Source of the DNA: Streptomyces deccanensis
GTDB taxonomy: Bacteria; Actinomycetota; Actinomycetes; Streptomycetales; Streptomycetaceae
Reading direction: 5' to 3'
NCBI RefSeq assembly: GCF_022385335.1
Contig: NZ_CP092431.1
Coordinates: forward strand, 9,300,001-9,364,000
Length of the DNA stretch: 64,000 nt
The notes beneath the pieces were generated by a model. It searched no databases. It was not told the origin of the DNA and was given only the letters and a program-made list of their open reading frames with translations. Numbering within the stretch: the first letter of the stretch is position 1; every line of letters begins with the position of its first letter. Shown here piece after piece: positions 32,518 through 41,887 of this stretch. The translations under genes and the position numbers were made by a program.

Positions 32518-33459
32518 ATGAGCACCACCCCCCGCATGCTGCTGGTCCTCAGCGAGAACTGGACCCTCACCGGCGGCCGGGCCGACCTGCCCACCGCCGT
32601 CCGCTGGGCACGCGAGGCCGAGGACGCCGGGTTCGACTCCGTCATGGTCAGCGAACACATCGTGCTCGGCCCCGACGCCGCCGCCGACGGCATCATGGGC
32701 AATCCTCGCGACTACGCCCTCCCCGGCAACCAGGACCCCTACACCCCCTGGCCCAACTCCCTCCTCCTGCTCGCCTCCATCGCCTCCGTCACCGAACGCC
32801 TGCGCCTGGCCGCCGCGGCCGTCCTCGCCCCGCTGCGCCACCCCCTGCTGATGGCCAGGGAACTCGGCACCCTCGACCTGCTCAGCGAGGGACGGCTGCT
32901 GGTGCAGCCCACGGTCAGCTGGAGCAGGGACGAGTACGACGCGCTCGGCGTGCCCTTCGGCAGACGGGGCCGGCTGCTCGACGAGCACCTGGAGGTCTGG
33001 GCCAAGGCCTGGGGGCCGTCCCCGATCTCCCACGACAGCGAGCACTACCCGTTCCGGGACGTCTACTTCGAGCCCAAGGCGTACCGGCCCGAGGGGCCGC
33101 GGCTGTGGTTCGGCGGGCAGCGCCTGCACGGCCCCGTCCTGCGCCGGCTGGTCCGGTACGGCCACGGCTTCCACCCCCTCGGGCGCCCGACACCGGACGA
33201 CCTCAAGGCGCTCGACGAGGCCATGACCGCCGCCGGACGGGACGCCGCCGAACTGGAGATGATCGGCGGCACCCAGGCGGTCTTCCCCGACGACCGCGCC
33301 CCGGCGGACCTCGGGGCGGCCCTCGCCTCCATCCCCGAGCAACTGGAGCAGGGCTTCACGACCTTCTGCGTCAAGCCCAACCAGTTCATCGACGACCCCG
33401 ACAAGGTCGGCGCCTTCTGCGCGGAGGTCATGCGGAGGGTCGAGGCACTGACGAGCTGA
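32518..33459 (+). CDS. LLM-class F420-dependent oxidoreductase
   Basis: A 313-residue luciferase-like TIM barrel. RLAAAAVLAPLRHPLLMARE, LDLLSEGRLLVQPTVSW and RLWFGGQRLHGPVLRR are luciferase-family blocks. The F420-dependent subgroup is common in actinobacteria and carries out hydride transfers in secondary and xenobiotic metabolism. The substrate is unknown. ATG at 32518 has GGAGGAGAGGG upstream. It diverges from a MarR regulator and is followed by a terminator. Confidence 0.9.
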   Translation: MSTTPRMLLVLSENWTLTGGRADLPTAVRWAREAEDAGFDSVMVSEHIVLGPDAAADGIMGNPRDYALPGNQDPYTPWPNSLLLLASIASVTERLRLAAAAVLAPLRHPLLMARELGTLDLLSEGRLLVQPTVSWSRDEYDALGVPFGRRGRLLDEHLEVWAKAWGPSPISHDSEHYPFRDVYFEPKAYRPEGPRLWFGGQRLHGPVLRRLVRYGHGFHPLGRPTPDDLKALDEAMTAAGRDAAELEMIGGTQAVFPDDRAPADLGAALASIPEQLEQGFTTFCVKPNQFIDDPDKVGAFCAEVMRRVEALTS

Positions 33460-33462
33460 CGT

Positions 33463-33526
33463 CCGAGCCGACAGGTCGCCCTCCGGACAGCGGACGAGCC
33501 GACAGGTGCGCCCTCGGGCCGGCGGA
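33463..33526 (+). repeat. Imperfect tandem duplication
   Basis: A unit of about 31 bases starting CGAGCCGACAGGT and continuing CGCCCTC occurs twice in succession just after the LLM gene. It is non-coding. Confidence 0.55.
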
Positions 33527-33534
33527 CACGACGA

Positions 33535-33563
33535 GGCCGGTGCCGCGCGCTGCGGCACCGGCC
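33535..33563. terminator. Bidirectional terminator
   Basis: GGCCGGTGCCGC (33535-33546) and GCGGCACCGGCC (33552-33563) form a perfect 12-bp stem with a 5-base loop, between the convergent LLM and amidohydrolase genes. Confidence 0.8.
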
Positions 33564-33584
33564 TTCGCCTCGCGGCCCCTCGGC

Positions 33585-35282
33585 TCAGCGCTCGAAGACG
33601 ACCCCGCCGTCGAACACCGTCATGTCGACCTCGACCCCGGTGATCTCATGGGGGTCCAGGCCGAGCAGCGGCCGGTCCAGGACGCACAGGTCGGCCACCT
33701 TGCCCACCTCCACGGACCCCTTCCACTCCTCGGCGAAGTCCTGCCGCGCCGGGTTGATCGTGTACGCCCGCAGCGCCTCGGCGAGTTCCACCCGCTGTTC
33801 GGGACCGCTGACCCGACCGCTGGCCTTCGACTCGCGCAGCAGCATCCCGGCGACGCCCTGCCGCCAGTCGGGCTCCGTGATCGGCGCGTCCGAACTGGCG
33901 CACACCGCCACGCCCGCGTCGAACGCCGACCGCGCGGGCCACTGGTACGCCGACCGCTCCGCGCCCACGACCTCGGCCATCAGATCGGAGATCGTCCACT
34001 TGATGGCGGGGTTCATGTTGACGCCGTAGCCGTGCGCGGCCAGCCGGGCGAGGCTGTCCGCGCCGATGAAGTCGCCGTGGATGACGTAGTGCCGGGCGTC
34101 GGCGCGCGGCACGGCCTCCTGCGCCGCCGTGAACGCGTCCACCACGAGGTCGATGGCCCGGTCGCCCGTGACGTGGACCCCCAGCTGGTAACCGGCCTCG
34201 TGCGCGGTCCGGATCATGTCGAACAACTCGTCGACCTGCAGCTCGGGCGTGCGCCCGTGCACACAGAGGGAGCCGTGGCCGCCGCCGACGTAGGGCTCGT
34301 TCATCCAGGCCGTACGGTTCGGCGGCACCCCGTCGGCGAAGATCTTCACGCCGATGGCGTTCAGCAGCCGGGGATCCGCCGACTCCGGCCGGTGCAGCTC
34401 GGCGAGGCCCTTGCGGACGTCGTCGGCGGAGCCGCCGATCGGCGCGGGCAGGAGCAGGACGCTGACCCGGGCGTGCAGCGAGCCGGTCGCCGCCAGGTCC
34501 GCGTACGCCGTCCAGTTGTCGGTGCTCAGCCCGCCGAACAGGGTCTCGGCGCCACCGGGGCCGAGACCCGGCTCGGTGTAGCTGGTGATGCCGCGCGAAT
34601 GGAGCTCGGCGACGACGTTGCGGATGGCCTGGCGACGCTGGGCGACCGTGGGGGAGGGCAGGGCGGCCTGGAGCAGGACACCGGCCGCCTCGCGCAGGAT
34701 CCCTGTGGGCCGGCCGTCGGGGTCGCGGTCGACGACGCCGCCGTCCGGTGCCACGGTGTCGGCGTCGATCCCGCAGCGGCGCAGCGCCTCGCTGTTCGCC
34801 CACACCATGTGCTGGGAGAAGTCGGTCAGACAGACGGGATGACCGGGCGCCACCGCGTCCAGGTCGGCGCGGTGCGGGAGGCGGCCCGGCTCGGCGAGGC
34901 ACTCGGCGAGATAGCCGGGGTCCCAGCCCAGACCGACGATCCACTCGCCGGGCGCGGCGGCCCGCGCCGCCGCGCCCACCACCCCCGCGATGTCGGCGAT
35001 CGACCCCACCGCCGGGTGGCCCACGTCCAGGGCGAACGGAGGCTTGGACAGCCCGTACGCGGCGCCGTGCAGATGCGAGTCGTTGATGCCCGGCAGCACG
35101 GTGCGCCCGGCCAGCTCGACGATCCGGGTCGTCGGCCCGGCCAGGGCGCGCATCTCGGCGTCCGTGCCGACCGCGACGATCTCCCGGCCGCGCACGGCCA
35201 CACCCTCGGCGACCGAGAAACCGGCGTCGACGGTGACGACCTGACCGCCGGTCAGGACCAGGGTGGGGGAAGTGTCGCTCAC
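33585..35282 (-). CDS. YtcJ-type amidohydrolase (Amidohydro_3)
   Basis: A 565-residue metal-dependent hydrolase. LPGINDSHLHG supplies the first metal-binding His pair, GVKIFADGVPP the bridging Lys region, GVHVTGDRAID and HYVIHGDFI the next His ligands, and ASSDAPITEPD the catalytic Asp. YtcJ-like enzymes cleave C-N bonds of exocyclic amides, carbamates or formamides. It is the last gene of a four-gene operon with a sugar-type ABC importer, 67 bases after the permease, so its substrate is probably what the transporter brings in. No signal peptide is present, so it acts in the cytoplasm. Confidence 0.9.
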   Translation of the reverse strand: MSDTSPTLVLTGGQVVTVDAGFSVAEGVAVRGREIVAVGTDAEMRALAGPTTRIVELAGRTVLPGINDSHLHGAAYGLSKPPFALDVGHPAVGSIADIAGVVGAAARAAAPGEWIVGLGWDPGYLAECLAEPGRLPHRADLDAVAPGHPVCLTDFSQHMVWANSEALRRCGIDADTVAPDGGVVDRDPDGRPTGILREAAGVLLQAALPSPTVAQRRQAIRNVVAELHSRGITSYTEPGLGPGGAETLFGGLSTDNWTAYADLAATGSLHARVSVLLLPAPIGGSADDVRKGLAELHRPESADPRLLNAIGVKIFADGVPPNRTAWMNEPYVGGGHGSLCVHGRTPELQVDELFDMIRTAHEAGYQLGVHVTGDRAIDLVVDAFTAAQEAVPRADARHYVIHGDFIGADSLARLAAHGYGVNMNPAIKWTISDLMAEVVGAERSAYQWPARSAFDAGVAVCASSDAPITEPDWRQGVAGMLLRESKASGRVSGPEQRVELAEALRAYTINPARQDFAEEWKGSVEVGKVADLCVLDRPLLGLDPHEITGVEVDMTVFDGGVVFER

Positions 35283-35349
35283 GAGGACCTCTCTGGGGTG
35301 TCTGGGTGCGGGGGAGGGGAGGAGGGAACGGGCGGGGCCCCGGGCGCGG

Positions 35350-36345
35350 TCACCGGGTGGCGCGTGGACCGAAGTAGGCGAGCGCCGCGCCCGCCACCAG
35401 GGCCACGCCCTGCGCCATCTGCTGCCAGAACGTCGGCACGCTCAGCAGTGTCAGCCCGTTCTGCAGACAACCCAGGAACAGCACGCCGAGCAGCACCCCG
35501 AGAACCGAACCGGAGCCGCCGCTCAGGGCGACCCCGCCCAGCAGCACCGCCGTGAGCACGGTCAGCTCGAAGCCCGTGCCCGAGGTGCCCGCGACCACGC
35601 TGTCCAGTACGGACGCCTTGATCGCCCCGGCCAGCGCGGCGGCCGTACCGGTCACCACGAACAGCGCGAACGGCGTACGGCGGACGTCGATACCGGAGAG
35701 GTACGCGGCCTCCCGGTTGACCCCGATCGCGAACACATGGCGTCCGGTGGGCGTGTACGCCAGGAACAGCGCCCCGGCGACGAGCACGACGGCGGCGATG
35801 ACGACGGGGGCCGCGATCCCGGCGATCCGCGCCCCGCCCAGCCAGGCGAAGCCGTCGCCGAAGCCGCTCAGCGGCAGCGGGAAGAGCTGCTGCGCCAGGC
35901 CGCGCACGGCCGCCAGCATGCCCAGCGTCACGATGAACGGCGACAGCCCCAGATAGCAGCAGAGCACCCCGTTCACGGCGCCGACCGCCGCGCCCACGGC
36001 CAGCGCGCCGAGGACGGCGACCACGGGGGACTGGGCCTGCTCCCCCGCGAGCCAGCCCGCCGTCAGGGCGCCCAGCGCCAGCGTCGAACCCACCGACAGA
36101 TCCAGGTAACCGCTGATCACCAGCAGGGCCAGGGGTACGGCGACGATCGCGAGGGCGGCCGCGTCGGTGGCGATCCCGCGCAGGTTCCCGGGGTCGAGGA
36201 AGCTGCCGGTGGACAGCTGAAACACCAGCACCAGCAGGGCGAGGACGACGATCAGGGGATGGCGGCGCACCGTCGAGAGCCCGTGCGCGGCCAGGGCGCG
36301 CGGGCCGGGGACGACGCCGCGCTCGGCGGCGGTCACGGCGGTCAT
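35350..36345 (-). CDS. ABC transporter permease (ribose/xylose type)
   Basis: A 331-residue membrane protein of the RbsC family (BPD_transp_2). It has about nine to ten helices; GYLDLSVGSTLALGALTAGW and LSPFIVTLGMLAAVRGLAQQ match family blocks, and FAIGVNREAAYLSGIDVRR is the cytoplasmic EAA-like loop. Its ATG overlaps the stop of the ATPase gene (ATGA), so the two are translationally coupled. It forms the membrane channel for the substrate delivered by the binding lipoprotein encoded upstream. Confidence 0.91.
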   Translation of the reverse strand: MTAVTAAERGVVPGPRALAAHGLSTVRRHPLIVVLALLVLVFQLSTGSFLDPGNLRGIATDAAALAIVAVPLALLVISGYLDLSVGSTLALGALTAGWLAGEQAQSPVVAVLGALAVGAAVGAVNGVLCCYLGLSPFIVTLGMLAAVRGLAQQLFPLPLSGFGDGFAWLGGARIAGIAAPVVIAAVVLVAGALFLAYTPTGRHVFAIGVNREAAYLSGIDVRRTPFALFVVTGTAAALAGAIKASVLDSVVAGTSGTGFELTVLTAVLLGGVALSGGSGSVLGVLLGVLFLGCLQNGLTLLSVPTFWQQMAQGVALVAGAALAYFGPRATR

Positions 36346-38024
36346 GGCGTTCCTTCGGGGGAGAGGGCGGGAGGCGCGGTGGGGGCGCCGTCCGGGGCGT
36401 GGTGCGGCTGCGGAGGCGTGGGCCCCGCGTCGTGGACCGCCGCCAGGAGGGACGCCTCGGTGAGGTCCGGACCGGAGAGTTCGGCGACGATCCGGCCCCG
36501 GTCGACGACCAGACAGCGGTGGGCGAGGCCGGCCGCCTCCTCGGGGTCGCTGGAGGCGAACAGCACGGCCGTGCCGCGCTCGGCGGCGAGCGTGGACACG
36601 ACGTCGTAGATCTCCTGGCGGGCGCCGACGTCGACGCCCTGGGTCGGCTCGTCGAGCAGCAGGACGTCGACGGTCCTGGCCTCGTTGATCCACCGGCCGA
36701 GCAGCAGCTTCTGCTGGTTGCCGCCGGAGAACGCGGAGGCCGGCAGGCCAGGCCGCGTGGGCCGCAGCCCCACCGCCTCGGCGAGCGAGCCGAACACCCG
36801 CCGCTCCGCGCCGAGGGCCCGCACCCCGCGCCGGGCGAGCGGGCGCACGCTCGGCAGCAGCACGTTGTCCTGCGCGCTCAGCCCCGCGAACAGACCCTGG
36901 GCCCGCCGGTCCGCCGGCACCAGCGCGATGCCGGCGGCGAGGGCGTCGGCGGGGCGGGCGGGGGAGACCTCACGCCCACCGACGTGGACGCGGCCGCCCT
37001 CGGCCCGCCGCCTGCCGAACAACGTCTCCAGCACCCGCGTACGCCCGGACCCGATCAGCCCGTACAGCCCCACGATCTCGCCCTCACCGACGGTGAGGTC
37101 GACCGGCCCGAAGCCGGGACCGCGCAGCCCGCGCAGGGAGAGACGGGCGGGTGCGGGGGAGCGGGGGGTGGAGGGGGCCGTAGCGGCCCCGGGTACGGGA
37201 CCGCTGCGCACCGTCGGCCCGTCCGAGCCCGGCGCCGGCGCCTCCGTGTCGCGGTGGGGCTTCGGTGGGCCGTCCGCCCCCGTGATCGCCCGTACCAGGG
37301 CGTGGCGGTGGTGGACGCCGGTCGCCGTGTGGGTGACGCGGCCGTCGCGGAGGACCGTCACCGCGTCCGCGAGGCGTTCGACCTCGGCCAGGAGGTGCGT
37401 GACGTAGACGATGGCGAGGCCCTGGGCGCGCAGGTCCTCCACCCGGGTCGCGAGGGCGTCGCTCTCGGCGCCGGAGAGCGCGGCCGTGGGCTCGTCGAGG
37501 ACCAGTACCGAGGCGCTGCGGCTGAGCGCCTTGGCGATCTCGACCAACTGCTTCTGTCCCATGGGCAGTTCACCCACCCGGTCGCGCGGCGAGCAGCTCG
37601 CGGCCACGCGGTCGAGGAGTTCGGCGGCCACCTTCTCCTGGGCCCGGCGGTCGATCCGCCCGTACCGGGTCCACTCCTGCCCGAGGAAGATGTTCTCGGC
37701 CACGGTCAGGGAGTCCACGACGCTGAGCGTCTGGAAGATGATCGCCACCCCCGCCGCGATCGACTCACGCGGACTGAGCCGGGCGTACGGCACCCCGCCC
37801 ACCTCGATCGTCCCGGCGTCCGGCGGGAACGCCCCGCCCAGGCACTTGATCAGCGTGGACTTGCCGGCGCCGTTGTGCCCGAGCAGGGCGTGCACCTGGC
37901 CGGCGGGCACGGTGAGGTCCACCCCGTCCAGCGCCCGCACCCCGCCGAAGGACTTGCTGAGGGACGTGATCCGCAGGTTCGGCGGCAGGGCCGCCGCCCC
38001 CGTCGTGTCGCTCGTGTCGGCCAT
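36342..38024 (-). CDS. Sugar-type ABC transporter double ATPase
   Basis: A 560-residue protein with two ABC domains, as in RbsA/MglA. The first has Walker A GHNGAGKST and Walker B VLVLDEPTAAL. The second, after a Pro/Ser/Thr-rich linker at about 260-300, has FSGGNQQKLLLGRWI and LLLDEPTQGVD, but its Walker A is GLIGSGRTR with Arg replacing the catalytic Lys, as in other members, so it hydrolyses ATP poorly. It energises the importer and lies 9 bases after the binding-protein gene. Confidence 0.91.
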   Translation of the reverse strand: MADTSDTTGAAALPPNLRITSLSKSFGGVRALDGVDLTVPAGQVHALLGHNGAGKSTLIKCLGGAFPPDAGTIEVGGVPYARLSPRESIAAGVAIIFQTLSVVDSLTVAENIFLGQEWTRYGRIDRRAQEKVAAELLDRVAASCSPRDRVGELPMGQKQLVEIAKALSRSASVLVLDEPTAALSGAESDALATRVEDLRAQGLAIVYVTHLLAEVERLADAVTVLRDGRVTHTATGVHHRHALVRAITGADGPPKPHRDTEAPAPGSDGPTVRSGPVPGAATAPSTPRSPAPARLSLRGLRGPGFGPVDLTVGEGEIVGLYGLIGSGRTRVLETLFGRRRAEGGRVHVGGREVSPARPADALAAGIALVPADRRAQGLFAGLSAQDNVLLPSVRPLARRGVRALGAERRVFGSLAEAVGLRPTRPGLPASAFSGGNQQKLLLGRWINEARTVDVLLLDEPTQGVDVGARQEIYDVVSTLAAERGTAVLFASSDPEEAAGLAHRCLVVDRGRIVAELSGPDLTEASLLAAVHDAGPTPPQPHHAPDGAPTAPPALSPEGTP

Positions 38025-38033
38025 CGCGCCGCC

Positions 38034-39071
38034 CTAGCCGTTCTGGGCGAGCAGCGCGTCGATCTCCGCCGTGTCACCGCGCTGGACCAGCTTGACCGGC
38101 ACCTCGACGCTCGGGTTCGCCTTCCCCGCGGCCACCGCGAGCGGCACGTCGACGATGGCGTCGGAGATGTCCTGCGGGGCGAGGGCGGACGAAGCCCGGT
38201 AGAAGGTGCCCTGCTTGATGGCGAGCAAGGAGGGGGCCGAGCCGTCCTGGCCGCCGACGAACGTCTTCTTGTCGCCGTTCTTCCGCCCGCTCTGCTGCAA
38301 GGCCTTGAATCCGCCGTACGCCGCGGCGTCCGTGATGCCGAGGATGATGTTCAGGTCGGGGTGCTTGGCGAGGAGCGCGTTGGACTTCGACAGCCCCGTG
38401 TCGGGGTCGATGGCCTGCTCCTGCGCCACCACGTCGACACCGGGCGCGAGCTTGGTGAAGGCGTCGATCATGCCCTTGGTGCGCTCCCGGCCCAGCTCGA
38501 TCGTGTTGTCGACCAGGAACGCGATCTTCCCCTTCCCGTTCAGCTCTTCCTCGGCCCACTTCGCGGCGGCCTCGCCGAGCAGGGTGCCGCTCTCGCGGAA
38601 GCTGAACTGGATGTCGGCGCTCTGGTTCTCCAGCGTCCCGCCGTACGTCACCCAGATCAGGCCCGCGTCGAGCGCCGCCTTGGCGATCGACTCGGTGGCC
38701 TCGAAGACCATCGGGAACGACACGATCGCGGGCATCTTCTGCGTGACCCAGGCATTGAGGTTGCTGGCCTGGGTGTCGGGGTTGCTCGCGTCGCTCGTCG
38801 TCAGCAGCTTGACGTCGTGCTTCTTCGCCGCGGCCGTGGAGAGCTTCACCAGGGTGCTGTAGAGCGGGATCTGGGTGAAGGGGTAGTCGAGACCGATCCG
38901 CGTGAGCCTGCGTGCGGAGGGGGACGCGTCCGCCGCCTTCGCCGCACCGGAGCTGCTCTCCGGGGCGCTGCAGCCCGTGGCGGCCAGCCCGGTCGCGGTG
39001 ACCGCGCCGGCCGACCAGGCGAGGAACTGCCTGCGCGAGGCCGGGGTGACGGAAAGGGGGCGTCTGGTCAT
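38034..39071 (-). CDS. Sugar-type substrate-binding lipoprotein of ABC importer
   Basis: A 345-residue periplasmic-binding-protein-1-like (RbsB-type) protein. The N-terminus has a twin-arginine motif (SRRQFLAW) and a lipobox (ATGC), so it is exported folded and lipid-anchored. The PBP1 signatures include LNAWVTQKMPAIVSFP and HPDLNIILGITDAAAYGGF. It captures the substrate outside the cell. ATG at 39071 has TTGGAG about 9 bases upstream, which excludes the nearby TTG start. First gene of the four-gene operon. Confidence 0.9.
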   Translation of the reverse strand: MTRRPLSVTPASRRQFLAWSAGAVTATGLAATGCSAPESSSGAAKAADASPSARRLTRIGLDYPFTQIPLYSTLVKLSTAAAKKHDVKLLTTSDASNPDTQASNLNAWVTQKMPAIVSFPMVFEATESIAKAALDAGLIWVTYGGTLENQSADIQFSFRESGTLLGEAAAKWAEEELNGKGKIAFLVDNTIELGRERTKGMIDAFTKLAPGVDVVAQEQAIDPDTGLSKSNALLAKHPDLNIILGITDAAAYGGFKALQQSGRKNGDKKTFVGGQDGSAPSLLAIKQGTFYRASSALAPQDISDAIVDVPLAVAAGKANPSVEVPVKLVQRGDTAEIDALLAQNG

Positions 39072-39343
39072 GGCGGGGATCTCCAAGGGGGACGGGGCCC
39101 GTCGACGGCGGGCGTCCTGCTGTGCCGAACAGAAAAGACCCCACCGCCCCGCCCCACCATCCGTACAAATACCGAGTCCGCGGACCGGGGCCGGGTGGCG
39201 GTGGGCCCGCGCACGCTTCGTGGAAGGCCGTGGGCGGTGGGGGCGTCGTGGATCGGTGAATGCCTTGTCCGTCGCACCCCGTCCCCTTATCGTTAGGGCC
39301 CAAAAGACCTGTACCGGTCTCGGGGCGGCCCCGGGAGGCTCGC

Positions 39344-40372
39344 ATGCTCACCCATCACCAGCTCGCGGCCGCCGCCCGCATCGGGATGCTCACCCGTGAA
39401 CGCGACACCGCCGCCGCCTGCGCCGAGGCCCTGCGTGAACTCGGCCGCGCGCTGCCCCTCGACGCCGCCACCCTCCTGGAGATCGACCCGATCACCGGCG
39501 CCCACGTCCAGGTCGCGGGTGTCGGCTACGACGCCGACGTCTCCGCCGCGCTGGCCGCCGAGTTCGTCGCGACCCCCTGGTACGCCAACGTCCTGCGCAG
39601 CGCGATCCCCCCGTCCATCTGCGAGGACGTCGAGGACCCGGGCGAGCGCTACCGCGACGGCTGGTTCTACGCCGAGCGGATGCGCCCGGCGGGCGTCCGC
39701 GACGCGGTGACGGGCGCCCTGCGCCACCACGGGCGGCTCGTCGGCCTGATCACCCTCTCCACGGCGACCCCCGACGCCTACGACACCGAGACCCGCTACC
39801 TGCTGGCGTCGCTGCTGCCCGCCCTGGGCGCCCTCGCCGACCCCACCGCGCACGCGGGCGACCTCCCCGACCTCCCCGCGGACGGCGGGGCCGGCCTCGT
39901 CGTAGCCGGCGACACCCTCGAACTCCCGGGCCGGGCCCCCGCCGTGGTCCTCAGGGACCCCGAGTTCCGCCGTCTCCTGGACGCCTTCGCCGAGGCGCAC
40001 GGCACCCGGCTGCGCCTGCTGTGGCCCGTGGGACCCGACTGGTACCGGGTCACCGTGCGCCGCCACACCCTCGGCACGGCCGTCGTGAGAAGCGCGGTGC
40101 TCGTCCACGAGACGCCCACCCCGCTGCCGTACGGCCTCAGCCCGCGCGAACTGGAGGTGCTCACCCGGGCGGCCACCGGCAGCACCAACCAGGCCATCGC
40201 CCAGGCACTGTTCCTGTCCCCGCGCACCGTGCACACCCATGTCGAACACCTGCTGCGCAAGACCGGCGCCGCCTCCCGCGCGGAGGCCACCGCCCTCGCC
40301 GTACGGGACGGGCTGCTCCGACCGACCGCCGAGGACGTCGAACGCTTCGTCGAGAGATCGCCCGGAGGGTGA
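39344..40372 (+). CDS. GAF-like sensor with LuxR-type DNA-binding domain
   Basis: A 342-residue regulator. Residues about 15-170 resemble a GAF sensor domain (LDAATLLEIDPITGAHVQ, AVTGALRHHGRLVGLITLST). The C-terminal LuxR helix-turn-helix spans about 270-325 (LSPRELEVLTRAATGSTNQA, RTVHTHVEHLLRKTGA). It is not next to a kinase, so it probably senses a small molecule directly. It diverges from the ABC importer operon across a 272-base gap and could control it. ATG at 39344 has GGGAGG upstream. Confidence 0.87.
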   Translation: MLTHHQLAAAARIGMLTRERDTAAACAEALRELGRALPLDAATLLEIDPITGAHVQVAGVGYDADVSAALAAEFVATPWYANVLRSAIPPSICEDVEDPGERYRDGWFYAERMRPAGVRDAVTGALRHHGRLVGLITLSTATPDAYDTETRYLLASLLPALGALADPTAHAGDLPDLPADGGAGLVVAGDTLELPGRAPAVVLRDPEFRRLLDAFAEAHGTRLRLLWPVGPDWYRVTVRRHTLGTAVVRSAVLVHETPTPLPYGLSPRELEVLTRAATGSTNQAIAQALFLSPRTVHTHVEHLLRKTGAASRAEATALAVRDGLLRPTAEDVERFVERSPGG

Positions 40373-40395
40373 GCGGGGTTGAGTAGGGTCGACGG

Positions 40396-41028
40396 GTGAC
40401 TGCGACTGCGAACACGGCCGACGACCTGCCGGGACGAGGCGGGTCCGGGCGAGGGGAGCCGGGACGAGGCAGGTCCGGACCGGGTGGGCGGCCCTTCCTC
40501 TACGTCGTCGTCTGCGCGGCCGGTATCGCCTCCGAGGTCGGCAAGCTGATCGCCGCCGCCCAGGAGCGCGGCTGGGAGGTCGGGGTCATCGCGACCCCCG
40601 TCGCCCTGGGCGGTTTCTTCGACACGGCCGAGGTGGAGGCGCGGACCGGCCGCCCGATCCGTTCCGCCTGGCGGCGACCGGGCGACGCCCGCCCCTTCCC
40701 GCCGCCGGACGCCGTGGTGGTCGCGCCCGCCACCTTCAACACCGTCAACAAGTGGGCCGCCGGACTGGCCGACACCCTCGCGGTCGGCACCCTGTGCGAG
40801 GCGAGCGGCCTGGGCGTCCCGATCGCCGTGCTGCCCTGCGTCGCCGACGCCCTCGCCGCCCACCCGGCCTACCGCGCGAGCCTGGAGCGGCTGCGCGGCA
40901 TGGGCGTCAGGTTCGGCGACCCGTACGCCGGCGGGCGCGAGGAGAGCGGTGAGCGCGCGGAGTTCTGCTGGGAACGGGCGCTGGACCTGCTGGAGACGGG
41001 CGAGGCGGCAGGGGACCTCACACGCTGA
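40396..41028 (+). CDS. Flavoprotein family (HFCD-type) enzyme
   Basis: A 210-residue protein of the flavoprotein/HFCD family. After a Gly/Arg-rich leader (residues 8-33) it has LYVVVCAAGIASEVGKLIAA, VVVAPATFNTVNKWAAGLAD (the FMN-binding PATFNT motif) and VPIAVLPCVADAL. Family members include decarboxylases such as PPC decarboxylase and EpiD. The substrate is unknown. GTG at 40396 lies 23 bases after the LuxR gene, so they are probably cotranscribed. It overlaps the convergent MBL gene by 11 bases. Confidence 0.85.
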   Translation: MTATANTADDLPGRGGSGRGEPGRGRSGPGGRPFLYVVVCAAGIASEVGKLIAAAQERGWEVGVIATPVALGGFFDTAEVEARTGRPIRSAWRRPGDARPFPPPDAVVVAPATFNTVNKWAAGLADTLAVGTLCEASGLGVPIAVLPCVADALAAHPAYRASLERLRGMGVRFGDPYAGGREESGERAEFCWERALDLLETGEAAGDLTR

Positions 41029-41809
41029 GTTCCGTCGCCGTCCCCATCGGCAGCCAGCGGAACGCGTCCCGTACCTCGGCGGGGGCCCCGGCCAGGGTCC
41101 GCTCGGCCGCCGCGCGGGCCTCACGGAAGTGACTCCACCCCTCGTAGTGCACCGGCACGACCGTACGGGGACGCAGGTGCCGGCAGACGTCCACGGCCCC
41201 GGCGGCGGTCATCGTGTAGCGCAGCGGGCCGGTGACCGGGAAGCCGACGCCGCCGAGGTGGAGCAGGGCCGTGCCCACGGTCAGGCGGCGGCCCACCTCC
41301 CGCAGGCCCGCGAAGAGGACCGAGTCGCCGGAGATCCACAGCACCCCGTGCCGCTGGCCGGGCCAGGCGAGCGCGAAGCCCGTCACCTCGCCGACGATCG
41401 GACGGGACAGCGGCGGGCCGTGCCGCGCGGGGGTGGCGGTCACCTCGACGGTCGTGCCGTCGGCGGAGGACAACGTCCAGGTGTCCCAGGGCGCCAGTCC
41501 CCGTGCGTTGCCGCCGAGGCGTCGCGCCCCGGAGGTGGTGGTGAGCACGACCTCGACGCCCGGGAGGAGGGCGCGGCCCGCGTCGTCGAGGTTGTCGCCG
41601 TGGTGGTCGTGGGTCAGCAACACCGCGTCCACCGGCGGCAGTTCGGCGACCGACAGCGCGGGCCCGGCGGTCTTGCGGGACGACGTGCCCCAGCCGAAGG
41701 CGTAGCGGCGGCCCGGCGGGTCGAACGTCGGATCGGTGAGCAGTCGCAGGCCGCCGATCTCGATCAGCGCGGTCGGACCGCCGATGTGCGTCACACGGAC
41801 GCCGGTCAT
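41018..41809 (-). CDS. Metallo-beta-lactamase fold hydrolase (UlaG-like)
   Basis: A 263-residue MBL-fold protein. THDHHGDNLDD is the HxHxDH metal motif; later ligands are ATPARHGPP (His), GDSVLF (Asp) and VPVHYEGW (His). The pattern resembles the UlaG/RNase Z-like L-ascorbate-6-phosphate lactonase group, often annotated as MBL-fold metallo-hydrolase. The substrate is unknown. ATG at 41809 follows GGAAGGAG. Confidence 0.88.
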   Translation of the reverse strand: MTGVRVTHIGGPTALIEIGGLRLLTDPTFDPPGRRYAFGWGTSSRKTAGPALSVAELPPVDAVLLTHDHHGDNLDDAGRALLPGVEVVLTTTSGARRLGGNARGLAPWDTWTLSSADGTTVEVTATPARHGPPLSRPIVGEVTGFALAWPGQRHGVLWISGDSVLFAGLREVGRRLTVGTALLHLGGVGFPVTGPLRYTMTAAGAVDVCRHLRPRTVVPVHYEGWSHFREARAAAERTLAGAPAEVRDAFRWLPMGTATELSV

Positions 41810-41835
41810 ACGAGGGACTCCTTCCGGGGAAAGAC

Positions 41836-41864
41836 CCGGGGTGGCCGTACGACGGCCACCCCGG
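41836..41864 (-). terminator. 13-bp terminator hairpin
   Basis: CCGGGGTGGCCGT (41836-41848) and ACGGCCACCCCGG (41852-41864) form a perfect stem with a 3-base loop, 23 bases past the stop of the minus-strand alpha/beta hydrolase gene. Confidence 0.75.
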
Positions 41865-41887
41865 ATGCGTTCGAAACAGGGCCCGGA

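Noticed and set aside
33585..39071. A biosynthetic gene cluster around the importer operon
   Set aside because: No synthase, carrier protein or tailoring set is present; the genes fit uptake and catabolism.
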